A stretch of DNA of 64,000 nucleotides from Elusimicrobia bacterium HGW-Elusimicrobia-1 (GTDB lineage Bacteria; Elusimicrobiota; Endomicrobiia; PHAN01), in NCBI GenBank assembly GCA_002841695.1, contig PHAN01000001.1:124001-188000 (forward strand). The letters run 5' to 3'. Of this stretch, positions 25,681-33,414 are shown one piece after another. The notes beneath the pieces are model-generated. The model searched no databases and had not been told where the DNA came from. It saw nothing but the letters and a program-made list of their open reading frames with translations. Position 1 is the stretch's first letter; the number at the start of each line of letters is the position of its first letter. The position numbers and the translations under genes were made by a program.

Positions 25681-27245
25681 AAAAAACCGCGCCCGCGCCG
25701 GCGGAAAATTACGCTTTTATAATGTCGCCGTCGGACAATGTCGCCGTAGCCGGAAAGGATATTCCGGCGGGGACGGCTATGTCCTTCGGCTCCCGATGTT
25801 TTTCCGCGCGGCGCCGCGTTCCGTCGGGCGCGGTATTCGCGCTGTCCGACATCGGCCGCCGCGAAGCCGTTACGCAGTACGGGTACCCGTTCGGCGTGTC
25901 GTCGGGCATAAAGGCCGGCGAAGTAGTTGCCGCCGGCGACGTCCTGTCGTCGGACGCGGACATCAAAAAGGAAGCCGCGCGAGCCATCGGCGCTTTGGCG
26001 GGCCGACGTCATAAAACTGCGCCGCGGGCGGCAAGGCCGTCGCCGCTTTCGTTTGAAGGTTACAAGAGGCCCGGCGGCGCGGCGGGCACAAGAAACTACT
26101 ATCTGGTGATTCCCGCGTCTATGTGCGCGGCCGACGTCGCATCCAGAATAGCGCTCGCCGCCGACGAAAGGACATCGGGCGCGGCGCGCCTCGACGGTGT
26201 TGTCGCAGCCGCTCACACCGAGGGCTGCGGCTCAAGCGACGGAATCATCATAGAGCGGCTGCTATCCACGCTTAAAAATACGGCGCTTCACCCGAATGTG
26301 GGCGGCGTTCTGATAGTGGAGCTTGGCTGCGAAAAAACGAACTTCAAGGATTATCGCGGTTTCTGGCGGTCGCTTATCGGTCACGGAAAACCCGTGGATT
26401 TTTTAAGCGTGCAGCGACTCGGCGGAACTTCGGGGGCCGTCGCGGCGGGATTAAAGATCGTCCGCAAACGTGTCGGACATATCTCGGCGGCGCGCAGGAC
26501 ACAATTGCCGCTTTCGTATCTGGTCGCGGGAACCGAATGCGGCGCGTCTGACGCTTTTTCGGGCGTGACGGCCAACCCGCTCATAGGCAAGGCCGTCGAC
26601 GGGATAATAAGTCGCGGCGGTTCGGCTATTCTATCTGAAACGCCGGAGATGATAGGAGCGGAAAAATATCTTATGAGCCGTATGGCTTCCGCCGCCGTAG
26701 TGCGCAAGTTCGTCGGCGGAATGGAATATTACACTTCGCTGGCGCGGAAACTGGGCGTGTCGCTTTCGGGAAATTTTGTGCCGGGCAATATAGCCGGCGG
26801 GCTGATAAATCCGTCGGTGAAAAGTTTGGGAGCGGTGCAAAAAGGCGGATCGTCGACGGTGCGCGATTGCCTTGATTACGCGGAGCGCATAAAGAAAAAA
26901 GGTCTCAATATTATGACCGGTCCGGGAAACGATCTCGAATCGCTCACCGGTATGGCGGCTTCCGGCGCCAACATTTTCCTTTTTTCGACGGGGATGGGAG
27001 CCACGGAGGGACATATAACCGTTCCGTCGATAAGAATTACTTCCCGCACCGAGGTCTTCCGGAACCTTCGCGGCGATATGGATTTCGACGCGGGACGTCT
27101 TGCCGGCGGAAAAATATCGCCGGACGCGCTGGCCGCGGAGTTGTTGGATATGACTATATCCGTGGCTTCGGGCAAAAAAACGCGTTCAGAGCTGCTGAAA
27201 AAAAGAAGCTTTCAAATCTGGAGCGCCGGCAAACTGTCTCTTTAA
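25677..27245 (+). CDS. UxaA-family altronate/galactarate dehydratase-like protein
   Basis: The 522-residue protein has a SAF domain (about 10-95, containing YPFGVSSGIKAGEVV) followed by a UxaA-type catalytic domain (about 128-510). The domain is marked by HTEGCGSSDG (180-189), VELGCEKTN (215-222) and late GAN-IFLFSTGMGA, and its cysteines may hold a metal or iron. Family members dehydrate sugar acids to 2-keto-3-deoxy acids in catabolism. Finding one between nucleotide-sugar genes is unusual; it may make a keto-deoxy-sugar acid precursor for the neighbouring thiamine enzyme, which is an inference. Confidence 0.85.
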   Translation: MKKTAPAPAENYAFIMSPSDNVAVAGKDIPAGTAMSFGSRCFSARRRVPSGAVFALSDIGRREAVTQYGYPFGVSSGIKAGEVVAAGDVLSSDADIKKEAARAIGALAGRRHKTAPRAARPSPLSFEGYKRPGGAAGTRNYYLVIPASMCAADVASRIALAADERTSGAARLDGVVAAAHTEGCGSSDGIIIERLLSTLKNTALHPNVGGVLIVELGCEKTNFKDYRGFWRSLIGHGKPVDFLSVQRLGGTSGAVAAGLKIVRKRVGHISAARRTQLPLSYLVAGTECGASDAFSGVTANPLIGKAVDGIISRGGSAILSETPEMIGAEKYLMSRMASAAVVRKFVGGMEYYTSLARKLGVSLSGNFVPGNIAGGLINPSVKSLGAVQKGGSSTVRDCLDYAERIKKKGLNIMTGPGNDLESLTGMAASGANIFLFSTGMGATEGHITVPSIRITSRTEVFRNLRGDMDFDAGRLAGGKISPDALAAELLDMTISVASGKKTRSELLKKRSFQIWSAGKLSL

Positions 27246-27250
27246 AAGTT

Positions 27251-27402
27251 GTGTCAATTGAAAAACCATCTTTTCCCCCGTATGTCATTCCCGAATGTTT
27301 TTATCCCCGATAAAGACATTCGGGGACGAATCCACACTACGACGGAAACTCTGGATTCCCGCTTTCGCGGGAATGACGTGATAAGGGTTTTTCAATTGAC
27401 TC
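27251..27402. repeat. MITE-like element 3 (GTCATTCCCG-type palindromic repeat)
   Basis: This 152-bp element has ends GTGTCAATTGAAAAACC and GGTTTTTCAATTGACTC, 16 of 17 complementary. A perfect 5-bp duplication AAGTT flanks it (27246-27250 and 27403-27407). The inner palindrome has arms GTCATTCCCG (27284-27293) and CGGGAATGAC (27368-27377). It fills the gap between the UxaA-like gene and the HAD gene and ends only five bases before the HAD start codon. An in-frame upstream extension of the HAD gene through this element (from 27249) would encode only repeat-derived residues. Confidence 0.92.
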
Positions 27403-27407
27403 AAGTT

Positions 27408-28088
27408 ATGAAGACGATACAAAAAAGATACGACGCGGTTCTTTTCGATTTCGACGGAGTTATAGGGCGCACCATGTCGGATAATTACAGGGCGTGGAAG
27501 GGCGCTATGGCGTCGCGCGGCATACGGCTGGGAAGAACCGAATATCTGCTTTTGGAAGGAATGAGCGTTCGCGCGATTGCGGAGCATTTTCTTAAACTTC
27601 ACCGCTCGGCCTTATCCGGCATCGACGGTCTGGCGCGTCTTAAAGAAAAACTTTATGCTTTGTCGGGTAAAAATATATCGATGTATCCCGGCGCTTTGCG
27701 GCTCGCCGGCGAGATTAAAAAGTCCGGCTATAAGCTCGGACTTGTCACGGGCGGCGGCGCGACCCGGATAGCGCGCGCTCTCGGAAAAAACGCGGCGCTC
27801 TTCGGCGCGATAGTAACCGCCGACGATGTCAAAAAGTGCAAACCGCATCCGGATCCTTATCTGGCAGCCGCCAAAATACTTTCGGTAAAACCATCGCGGT
27901 GTATCGCCGTGGAAAACGCTCCGCTGGGCATAGAGTCCGCGAAGCGTGCCGGAATGTTTTGCGTGGCGGTGACTTCGACTCTTGCCGGACGGTATTTGTC
28001 GGGCGCCGACGCTCTCATAGACGACGTGCGAAAACTCCGGCATATACTATCCGGCCCGAACGAATTTAAAAAAGGAAAACAAACATGA
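27408..28088 (+). CDS. HAD-superfamily phosphatase/phosphoglucomutase-like protein
   Basis: The 226-residue HAD hydrolase of the beta-phosphoglucomutase/Gph type has motif I VLFDFDGVIG with Asp14 and Asp16, motif II VTGGGA, motif III Lys145 in KCKPHPDPYL, and motif IV AVENAPLGIESAKRAG. It lacks the zinc-binding Cys loop of GmhB. It could still dephosphorylate heptose 1,7-bisphosphate, a step for which no dedicated gene is seen, or another sugar phosphate. The start ATG 27408 has no clear ribosome site, since the repeat element ends just before it. It is coupled to the next gene by ATGA. Confidence 0.85.
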   Translation: MKTIQKRYDAVLFDFDGVIGRTMSDNYRAWKGAMASRGIRLGRTEYLLLEGMSVRAIAEHFLKLHRSALSGIDGLARLKEKLYALSGKNISMYPGALRLAGEIKKSGYKLGLVTGGGATRIARALGKNAALFGAIVTADDVKKCKPHPDPYLAAAKILSVKPSRCIAVENAPLGIESAKRAGMFCVAVTSTLAGRYLSGADALIDDVRKLRHILSGPNEFKKGKQT

Positions 28089-29062
28089 ATCTCGACGGCA
28101 AGAAAATTTTCGTGGCGGGCGCGACCGGCTCCGTCGGTTCGGCCGTAATCCGCCATATTCTGGATACTTTTCCGTCGGCCGTCGTGCGCGCGTCTTGCAG
28201 AAAGACCGAGCCGTTTATAAAAGACGACCGTGTGGAATACACGCCCGCCGACCTCAGGGTTCTCGACGACTGCCGACGCGCCGCCTCCGGCTGCGATTGC
28301 GCCGTTATGGCCGCCTCCCACTCGGGCGGCTCCAAAGTTATGAGCAGCACGCCGCAGGATTTCGTCGAGGATAACACGGTTATGAACACCATGCTGTTCG
28401 AGGCGTTTTTCAGGGAGGGTGTCAAACGCGCGGTCTACATAGGCACGGCTACCGTCTATCAGGAGTCCGAAGGTTACATAAGCGAGGAGCAACTCGATAT
28501 GAACACGGATCCGCACCCGTCGCATTTCGGCGTGGCGTGGGTTTCCAGATTTATCGAGAAACTCGGTCTGTTCTGGCATCGCCGGTCGGGAATCGAAGTA
28601 ATAAATATCCGCGCGGCAAATATCTTCGGGCCGTATTCGAGTTTTAATCCGGAATCGTCGTATTTTATTCCGGCCATAATAAGAAAAGCCGCCTCAAAAA
28701 TGGACCCTTTCGAGGTGTGGGGCTCTCCGGACGTTACAAGAGACGTAATATACTCGGCGGATTTTGCCGGCGCCGTGACCGAGCTTCTTAAAAAAGACGA
28801 TATCAAGTTCGATGTGTTTAACGTCGGTTCGGGCGTTAAAACTACCGTCGGAGACGTAGTAAATTTCGCCCTGAAGCACACCGGCCATAAACCGTCAAAA
28901 ATACACTACGATACGGGCAAACCTTCGGTCACCAAGTTCAGAGCGCTGGATATTTCCAAAATCAGCCGAATGACGTCCTGGCGTCCGGCGTTCAGTGTGG
29001 AAGAAGGGATCAAAAACACCGCCGCGTGGTGGGCGGACAACAAGGATTCGTGGACAAAATGA
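28085..29062 (+). CDS. Extended SDR-like protein lacking the YxxxK catalytic pair (sister 1)
   Basis: The 325-residue epimerase-like protein has an intact NAD-binding motif AGATGSVGS (11-19) and the usual C-terminal substrate region (DVIYSADFAGAV, then VGSGVKTTVGDVV). The active-site TATVYQ is present, but the position of YxxxK reads HFGVAW, with Phe148 in place of Tyr and Trp152 in place of Lys. This should abolish classical SDR chemistry. The next gene shares the change, so it is inherited rather than a sequencing error. Roles could be a binding, scaffolding or non-redox function on a nucleotide sugar. Confidence 0.8.
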   Translation: MNLDGKKIFVAGATGSVGSAVIRHILDTFPSAVVRASCRKTEPFIKDDRVEYTPADLRVLDDCRRAASGCDCAVMAASHSGGSKVMSSTPQDFVEDNTVMNTMLFEAFFREGVKRAVYIGTATVYQESEGYISEEQLDMNTDPHPSHFGVAWVSRFIEKLGLFWHRRSGIEVINIRAANIFGPYSSFNPESSYFIPAIIRKAASKMDPFEVWGSPDVTRDVIYSADFAGAVTELLKKDDIKFDVFNVGSGVKTTVGDVVNFALKHTGHKPSKIHYDTGKPSVTKFRALDISKISRMTSWRPAFSVEEGIKNTAAWWADNKDSWTK

Positions 29063-30018
29063 AAAAAAAGATTCTTGTTTGCGGCGCTTCCGGATTCATA
29101 GGAAGAAACGTCGCCGAGTATTTTGCGTCCCTCGGCGACAAATACGAAGTGCGGGGCACATATTTGAAATCTCCACCACCCGACGACTCCCGCATAGAAA
29201 AAGTGAAAGCCGACCTGACCGATAAAAACGACGTCGCCCGCGTTATGGACGGCGTCGACATAGTGATACAGGCGGCCGCCACGACGTCGGGAGCCAAAGA
29301 TATCGTCGGTAAACCGTATTATCATGTCACGGACAACACGGTTATGAACGCGCTGATATTCCGCGAGGTGTTCGAGCGCAAAATCCCGCGAGTGGTTTTC
29401 TTCAGCTGCACCGTAATGTATCATTCGAGCGACACGCCGCTCAAGGAAACGGATTACGACCCTTCGCGGCCGATTTATCCCGCTTATTTCGGCGGGGCGT
29501 GGATGAAACTTTACAATGAAAAGATGTGCGAGTTTTACGCGGGCATAAGCGATACGCGCTACACCGTAATAAGACATTCTAATATTTACGGGCCCCACGA
29601 TAAGTACGATTTGGATCGTTCGCACGTTTTCGGCGCCACGGTGACCAAAGTAATGGCCGCGCCCGACGGCGGGAACATTGCGGTGTGGGGCGACGGTTCC
29701 GAAGCCCGCGACCTTCTCTACGTTTCGGACATCGTTTCGTTCGTGGAAGCCGCGCTGGAAAAACAGGAATCGAAATTCGAGATTTTCAACGCCGGCGGCT
29801 CGAAAGCCGTCAGCGTTAAAGAGATTGTTTCTGAAATCATCGCTCATTCGGGAAAGAAAATCGGCGTTACGCACGATTTGAGCAAGCCCGCCATAAAAAC
29901 GAATCTGTGCCTCGACACATCGAAGGCGCGCGGTATGCTGGGATGGCATCCCAAAGTTTCTCTCGACGAAGGCATTAAAAAAACTCTGGCATGGCACAAA
30001 AAAAAGTTCGGAAAATGA
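29059..30018 (+). CDS. Extended SDR-like protein lacking the YxxxK catalytic pair (sister 2)
   Basis: The 319-residue protein is a homologue of the preceding gene. The NAD motif CGASGFIGRN (8-17) is intact, SCTVMYHS occupies the Ser/Thr site, and YFGGAW replaces YxxxK (Phe144 and Trp148 align with Phe148 and Trp152 of the sister). Both also share NTVMN at about 93-102 and a late (T/S)-(S/A)-x-W-(R/H)-P followed by EGIKxT. ATG 29059 overlaps the preceding stop; an upstream in-frame ATG at 29026 is less likely. The pair may form a heterodimer. Confidence 0.8.
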   Translation: MKKKILVCGASGFIGRNVAEYFASLGDKYEVRGTYLKSPPPDDSRIEKVKADLTDKNDVARVMDGVDIVIQAAATTSGAKDIVGKPYYHVTDNTVMNALIFREVFERKIPRVVFFSCTVMYHSSDTPLKETDYDPSRPIYPAYFGGAWMKLYNEKMCEFYAGISDTRYTVIRHSNIYGPHDKYDLDRSHVFGATVTKVMAAPDGGNIAVWGDGSEARDLLYVSDIVSFVEAALEKQESKFEIFNAGGSKAVSVKEIVSEIIAHSGKKIGVTHDLSKPAIKTNLCLDTSKARGMLGWHPKVSLDEGIKKTLAWHKKKFGK

Positions 30019-30653
30019 CTATCGCAAAACTTTCAAACAGGCGTATAAAACGCGCGGGGCGCAAGCCGCCGCCGGCCGGCGCCGCGTGGAAAATTCTTTC
30101 GGAAAAAAAGCTTTTTGAAACGCCCGATGCCCGCGTATCGGTCTTTGTGCAGAAAGTCCGCCTGCCCGACGGAAGGGTCGTGGACGATTATTATCAGGTA
30201 AAGTTTCCCGAAGCCGCCGTGATAGTGGCGCGCACCAAAGCCGGCAAAATTATTTTTTTAAAGCAGTACTTGCACGGTTTCAGACAAAGCGGGACCGTGC
30301 TTCCGGCCGGACAGGTTGCGCCGGGAGAGCCGCCCCGTCGGGCGGCCGAGCGTGAATTAATGGAAGAGACGGGTTACACGTCCCGACGCTGGACGTCGAT
30401 GGGAAGCATAGTCCCGCACACCAACCAGGGCTGCGGAAGGGTTTATTTTTTCTTCGCCGACGGCGCGGAGCCCGTCGCGCGTCCCTGTTCGGGCGATCTG
30501 GAAGTTGCGCAGGTGATATTTATGCGTCCTGACGAAATTCTTGCCGCGCTTCGCGGAGGCCGCGCGAAAATGTCCATGGGAACCATAACCGCGCTGGTTC
30601 TTGCCGGCGCGCTCGGCGGAACAGTTTCAAAGAAAGGCCGGAATATATGCTGA
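30015..30653 (+). CDS. Nudix hydrolase, nucleotide-sugar pyrophosphatase-like
   Basis: The 212-residue protein has a complete Nudix box, G-x5-E-x7-REL-x-EETGY, at about residues 104-126 (starting GQVAPGE). The preceding fold (VFVQKVRLPDG, VIVARTKAGKIIFLKQY) resembles ADP-ribose/ADP-sugar pyrophosphatases and GDP-mannose hydrolases. It would cleave a nucleotide sugar or diphosphate sugar, either as housekeeping or to return a processed sugar to the phosphate form. ATG 30015 is chosen for its ATGA overlap; an ATG at 29991 would overlap the upstream gene by 28 bases. Confidence 0.85.
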   Translation: MTIAKLSNRRIKRAGRKPPPAGAAWKILSEKKLFETPDARVSVFVQKVRLPDGRVVDDYYQVKFPEAAVIVARTKAGKIIFLKQYLHGFRQSGTVLPAGQVAPGEPPRRAAERELMEETGYTSRRWTSMGSIVPHTNQGCGRVYFFFADGAEPVARPCSGDLEVAQVIFMRPDEILAALRGGRAKMSMGTITALVLAGALGGTVSKKGRNIC

Positions 30654-31972
30654 AAATAGGATTTATATTTCCCAGCAGCGATTATCTGCACGACCCTTTT
30701 CGCGGCGACCCGCACACTCATTTTCAGATTCTTACGGTTTTACAGAAGGAACTGGGGTCGTCGGTAAAAGCATCTCTGATAGACCTTCGGGGCATAGATA
30801 AAAAGTTCGCGCTGTATCATATACCCGAATGCGATATTTATCTTCATTCGGTTTACACGCTTGATTTCCGGGAGCAAAAAAGCATTGTCTCCGCGCTGCG
30901 CGGCCGGTATCCGTCGGCCAAACATATCGCCGGCGGACCTCACGCGGCGGTCTTTCAGGAAGAGTGTCTTAAAATATTCGATTCGCTCATAATCGGGGAC
31001 GGCGAAGATACGGTCGTGAAAGCGGCGCGGGACGTAATGTCGTCGACGCTGAAGAAAAAATATGCGCAGGAAATCCCCGTGGACATTAATCTTTATCCGT
31101 ACCCGAAGAGACATTTCCTTCCGGAGTCGGCGGTGGCAAGGAAGGGTCTGCTTACGCTTAAAGACGACCGTTCGCTCGATGAACTGTTAACGACGACCGT
31201 TATATTCAGCCGCGGTTGTCCGTATAACTGTTATTTTTGCGCCATGCCCGCGCTGAAAAAATACAGCCCCGGCATAAGGTTCAAAAAACCCGAACTTGTG
31301 GCCGAAGAAATCGAATATCTTAAGAGGGAGTACGCAATAGGCGGTATCAGTTTGCTCGACGAACTTTCGTTTCCGACCGCGCCCGGCAAGGCATTGCCCT
31401 ATATCGAAGCCATAGGCCGCACGGGTATAAAATGGAAAGCCCAGTGCCGCGTCGACGGAGTAACGCCCGAAATCGCCCGCGCCTTGCGCGCCGCGGGATG
31501 CGTTATAATGTGTCTGGGCATAGAAAGCGTGTGGCAGGATTCTCTCGACAGAATAAACAAAAAAATAAACATAAAAAAAACAATGGAGTCCATACGCCTG
31601 CTCAAAGAAAACGGAATCGAGACCAGGGTTTATATGATAATGGGGCTTCCGGGCGAGCCCGATGATATTGTGGATCGCACGTGGAATTTCATCAAAGAAA
31701 CTTCGCCGGATCTGGTGTATATGTGTCTTTTGACGGTACGGCCCGGCACAAGGATGTACGAAAACCCGTCGGAGTTCGGATTTAAGTGCGTAACCACCGA
31801 CTGGGACAGGACAATGCATCTGTTCGGAAGATACGAGGACGAAAAACCCACACTGACGTTTGAATACGACGAAACTACACCATGGGGCAAAGGCATGAGC
31901 GCCGAAAAAATCACGGCGAATTATGTTGAGCTGCAGAGACGTCTGGTTGAAGCCGGCCTTGCGCGAAGATAG
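30647..31972 (+). CDS. B12-binding-domain radical SAM enzyme (2 of 6)
   Basis: The 441-residue protein has an N-terminal cobalamin-type Rossmann domain (IAGGPHAAVF at 95-104) and radical SAM cysteines C191-x3-C195-x2-C198 in SRGCPYNCYFCAM. A SAM-binding GIES motif (LGIESVWQDSLDRI) and the late MIMGLPGE strand complete the barrel. It is the first of four consecutive radical SAM genes (30647-36736). Possible roles are C-methylation or radical rearrangement of a sugar; reductase-type radical SAM chemistry is also possible. The start overlaps the Nudix gene by seven bases. Confidence 0.87.
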   Translation: MLKIGFIFPSSDYLHDPFRGDPHTHFQILTVLQKELGSSVKASLIDLRGIDKKFALYHIPECDIYLHSVYTLDFREQKSIVSALRGRYPSAKHIAGGPHAAVFQEECLKIFDSLIIGDGEDTVVKAARDVMSSTLKKKYAQEIPVDINLYPYPKRHFLPESAVARKGLLTLKDDRSLDELLTTTVIFSRGCPYNCYFCAMPALKKYSPGIRFKKPELVAEEIEYLKREYAIGGISLLDELSFPTAPGKALPYIEAIGRTGIKWKAQCRVDGVTPEIARALRAAGCVIMCLGIESVWQDSLDRINKKINIKKTMESIRLLKENGIETRVYMIMGLPGEPDDIVDRTWNFIKETSPDLVYMCLLTVRPGTRMYENPSEFGFKCVTTDWDRTMHLFGRYEDEKPTLTFEYDETTPWGKGMSAEKITANYVELQRRLVEAGLARR

Positions 31973-32007
31973 ACGACAGACGGCTATCCGCCGGTAAATA
32001 TAAATTA

Positions 32008-33414
32008 ATGAAAATACTTCTTATCCATCCTCCGGTTCCGCTGAGCTACTATAACAGGGAGTTCTATCCTCCGTCGGGGCTTATGTATTTGGCATCGTCT
32101 CTTATCAAGAACGGAGACGAAGTCGCGATACTTGACCTCAGGACGTTTCAGAAGAACGGCGAGCCGCAAAATTCCGACGAGTTCAGAAAGCATTATGGCA
32201 ATATCATAATCGAACGCGCCTCGTCTTTCAAGCCGGATATATTCGGAATGGGTTGTCTTTATTCGGGGCAGTTTCCGGACGTGCTGGCGTTTTCCGAGAC
32301 GATAAAACTCCGCTTTCCCTCCGCGCCCGTCGTCGCGGGCGGCATACATCCGACCATCTATCCGGAGGAAATAATATCCGAATGTCCTTCGATTGACTAT
32401 CTGATTCTGGGGGAGGGGGAGGAAAGTTTCAGGGATTTGGTAAACGCCCTGAAAGCCGGCCGGCCCGGCGACATAGAAAAAATCGACGGATGCGCTTATC
32501 GCAAAGACGGCCGCGGCGCGGTAAATCCCAAGACACGTTTTATCGACGATCTTGACGCCCTTGCGTTTCCGGCTTACGACCTTATCGACATCAGGGACTA
32601 TTACGTCGACACTTCGGCCTGGCTCAATCCCAAAAATCTGCCCATAAAAACTTCTCTGCCGATAATAACGAGCAGGAGTTGTCCAAACAGGTGTCCCTTC
32701 TGCTCCATGTACAAGGCCATGGGACCCCGCTGGAGAGCGCGCACTCCGGCGAATGTGGTCGACGAAATAGAATATCTCTACAAAAAATACGATCACAGAC
32801 ATTTCTCTTTTATGGACGACAATATGACGTTCAAAAAATCGCACATGATGGAGATTTGCCGTCAGATACTTTCCCGCGGAATGGACATCGAATTTGAGAC
32901 GCCCAACGGGCTGGCGATAAACTCCCTCGACGAAGAACTGCTGAACGCGATGGTCTCGGCCGGCCTTACCAGGATTTCGCTGGCGATAGAGAGCGGATCC
33001 GATTATATCCGCAACGAAGTAATGAAAAAAAATCTCAGCCACGAAAAAATATTCGAAATAATCCGCCTGACCGGCAAACATAAGCATCTCTACGTCAGAG
33101 TTTTCTTCGTGATAGGTATGCCCGAAGAGACCCGCCAATCGTTGGACGAGACGTACGAAATGATAAAAGAAATCGACGCTGACAGGGTATACATACACAA
33201 TCTGGTGCCTTTTCCGGGCACGAGGGTGTTCGAGCAGGCCGTAAGAGACAATCTGCTCATCGACGTAGATACCACGGCGATGTACCGTTCCGATGCGTTG
33301 TTCATCACGAATTTCGACAGATTTTTCATTAAGCCCTACGGGTTGACCGTCGATGAACTGCGCGATTTTAGAAAACGTTGCGACGCGCTGTTGGCCGCAA
33401 GAGCCAAGAAATGA
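32008..33414 (+). CDS. B12-binding-domain radical SAM enzyme (3 of 6)
   Basis: The 468-residue protein opens KILLIHPPVPLSYYNREFYPPSGLMYLAS, which is typical of B12-binding radical SAM proteins. The cobalamin-type domain ends near VVAGGIHPTIYPEE, and LILGEGEESF follows. The radical SAM cluster site is C225-x3-C229-x2-C232 (SRSCPNRCPFCSM). The 35-base gap upstream has no good promoter or ribosome site, so reinitiation or co-translation is likely. It shares overall layout with the protein encoded at 12926 (both have FIDDLDALAFP-type linkers between domains), suggesting paralogy. Confidence 0.87.
   Translation: MKILLIHPPVPLSYYNREFYPPSGLMYLASSLIKNGDEVAILDLRTFQKNGEPQNSDEFRKHYGNIIIERASSFKPDIFGMGCLYSGQFPDVLAFSETIKLRFPSAPVVAGGIHPTIYPEEIISECPSIDYLILGEGEESFRDLVNALKAGRPGDIEKIDGCAYRKDGRGAVNPKTRFIDDLDALAFPAYDLIDIRDYYVDTSAWLNPKNLPIKTSLPIITSRSCPNRCPFCSMYKAMGPRWRARTPANVVDEIEYLYKKYDHRHFSFMDDNMTFKKSHMMEICRQILSRGMDIEFETPNGLAINSLDEELLNAMVSAGLTRISLAIESGSDYIRNEVMKKNLSHEKIFEIIRLTGKHKHLYVRVFFVIGMPEETRQSLDETYEMIKEIDADRVYIHNLVPFPGTRVFEQAVRDNLLIDVDTTAMYRSDALFITNFDRFFIKPYGLTVDELRDFRKRCDALLAARAKK

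Noticed and set aside
11564-27402. The three palindromic repeats as a CRISPR-like array or as REP sequences linked to a RAYT transposase
   Set aside because: They are far apart, differ in core sequence and have 5-bp duplications and terminal inverted repeats. No Cas or RAYT gene is present.
27249-27407. N-terminal extension of the HAD protein starting at 27249
   Set aside because: It is translated from MITE-like element 3, containing the familiar repeat-derived RFRGND. The HAD fold starts at ATG 27408.
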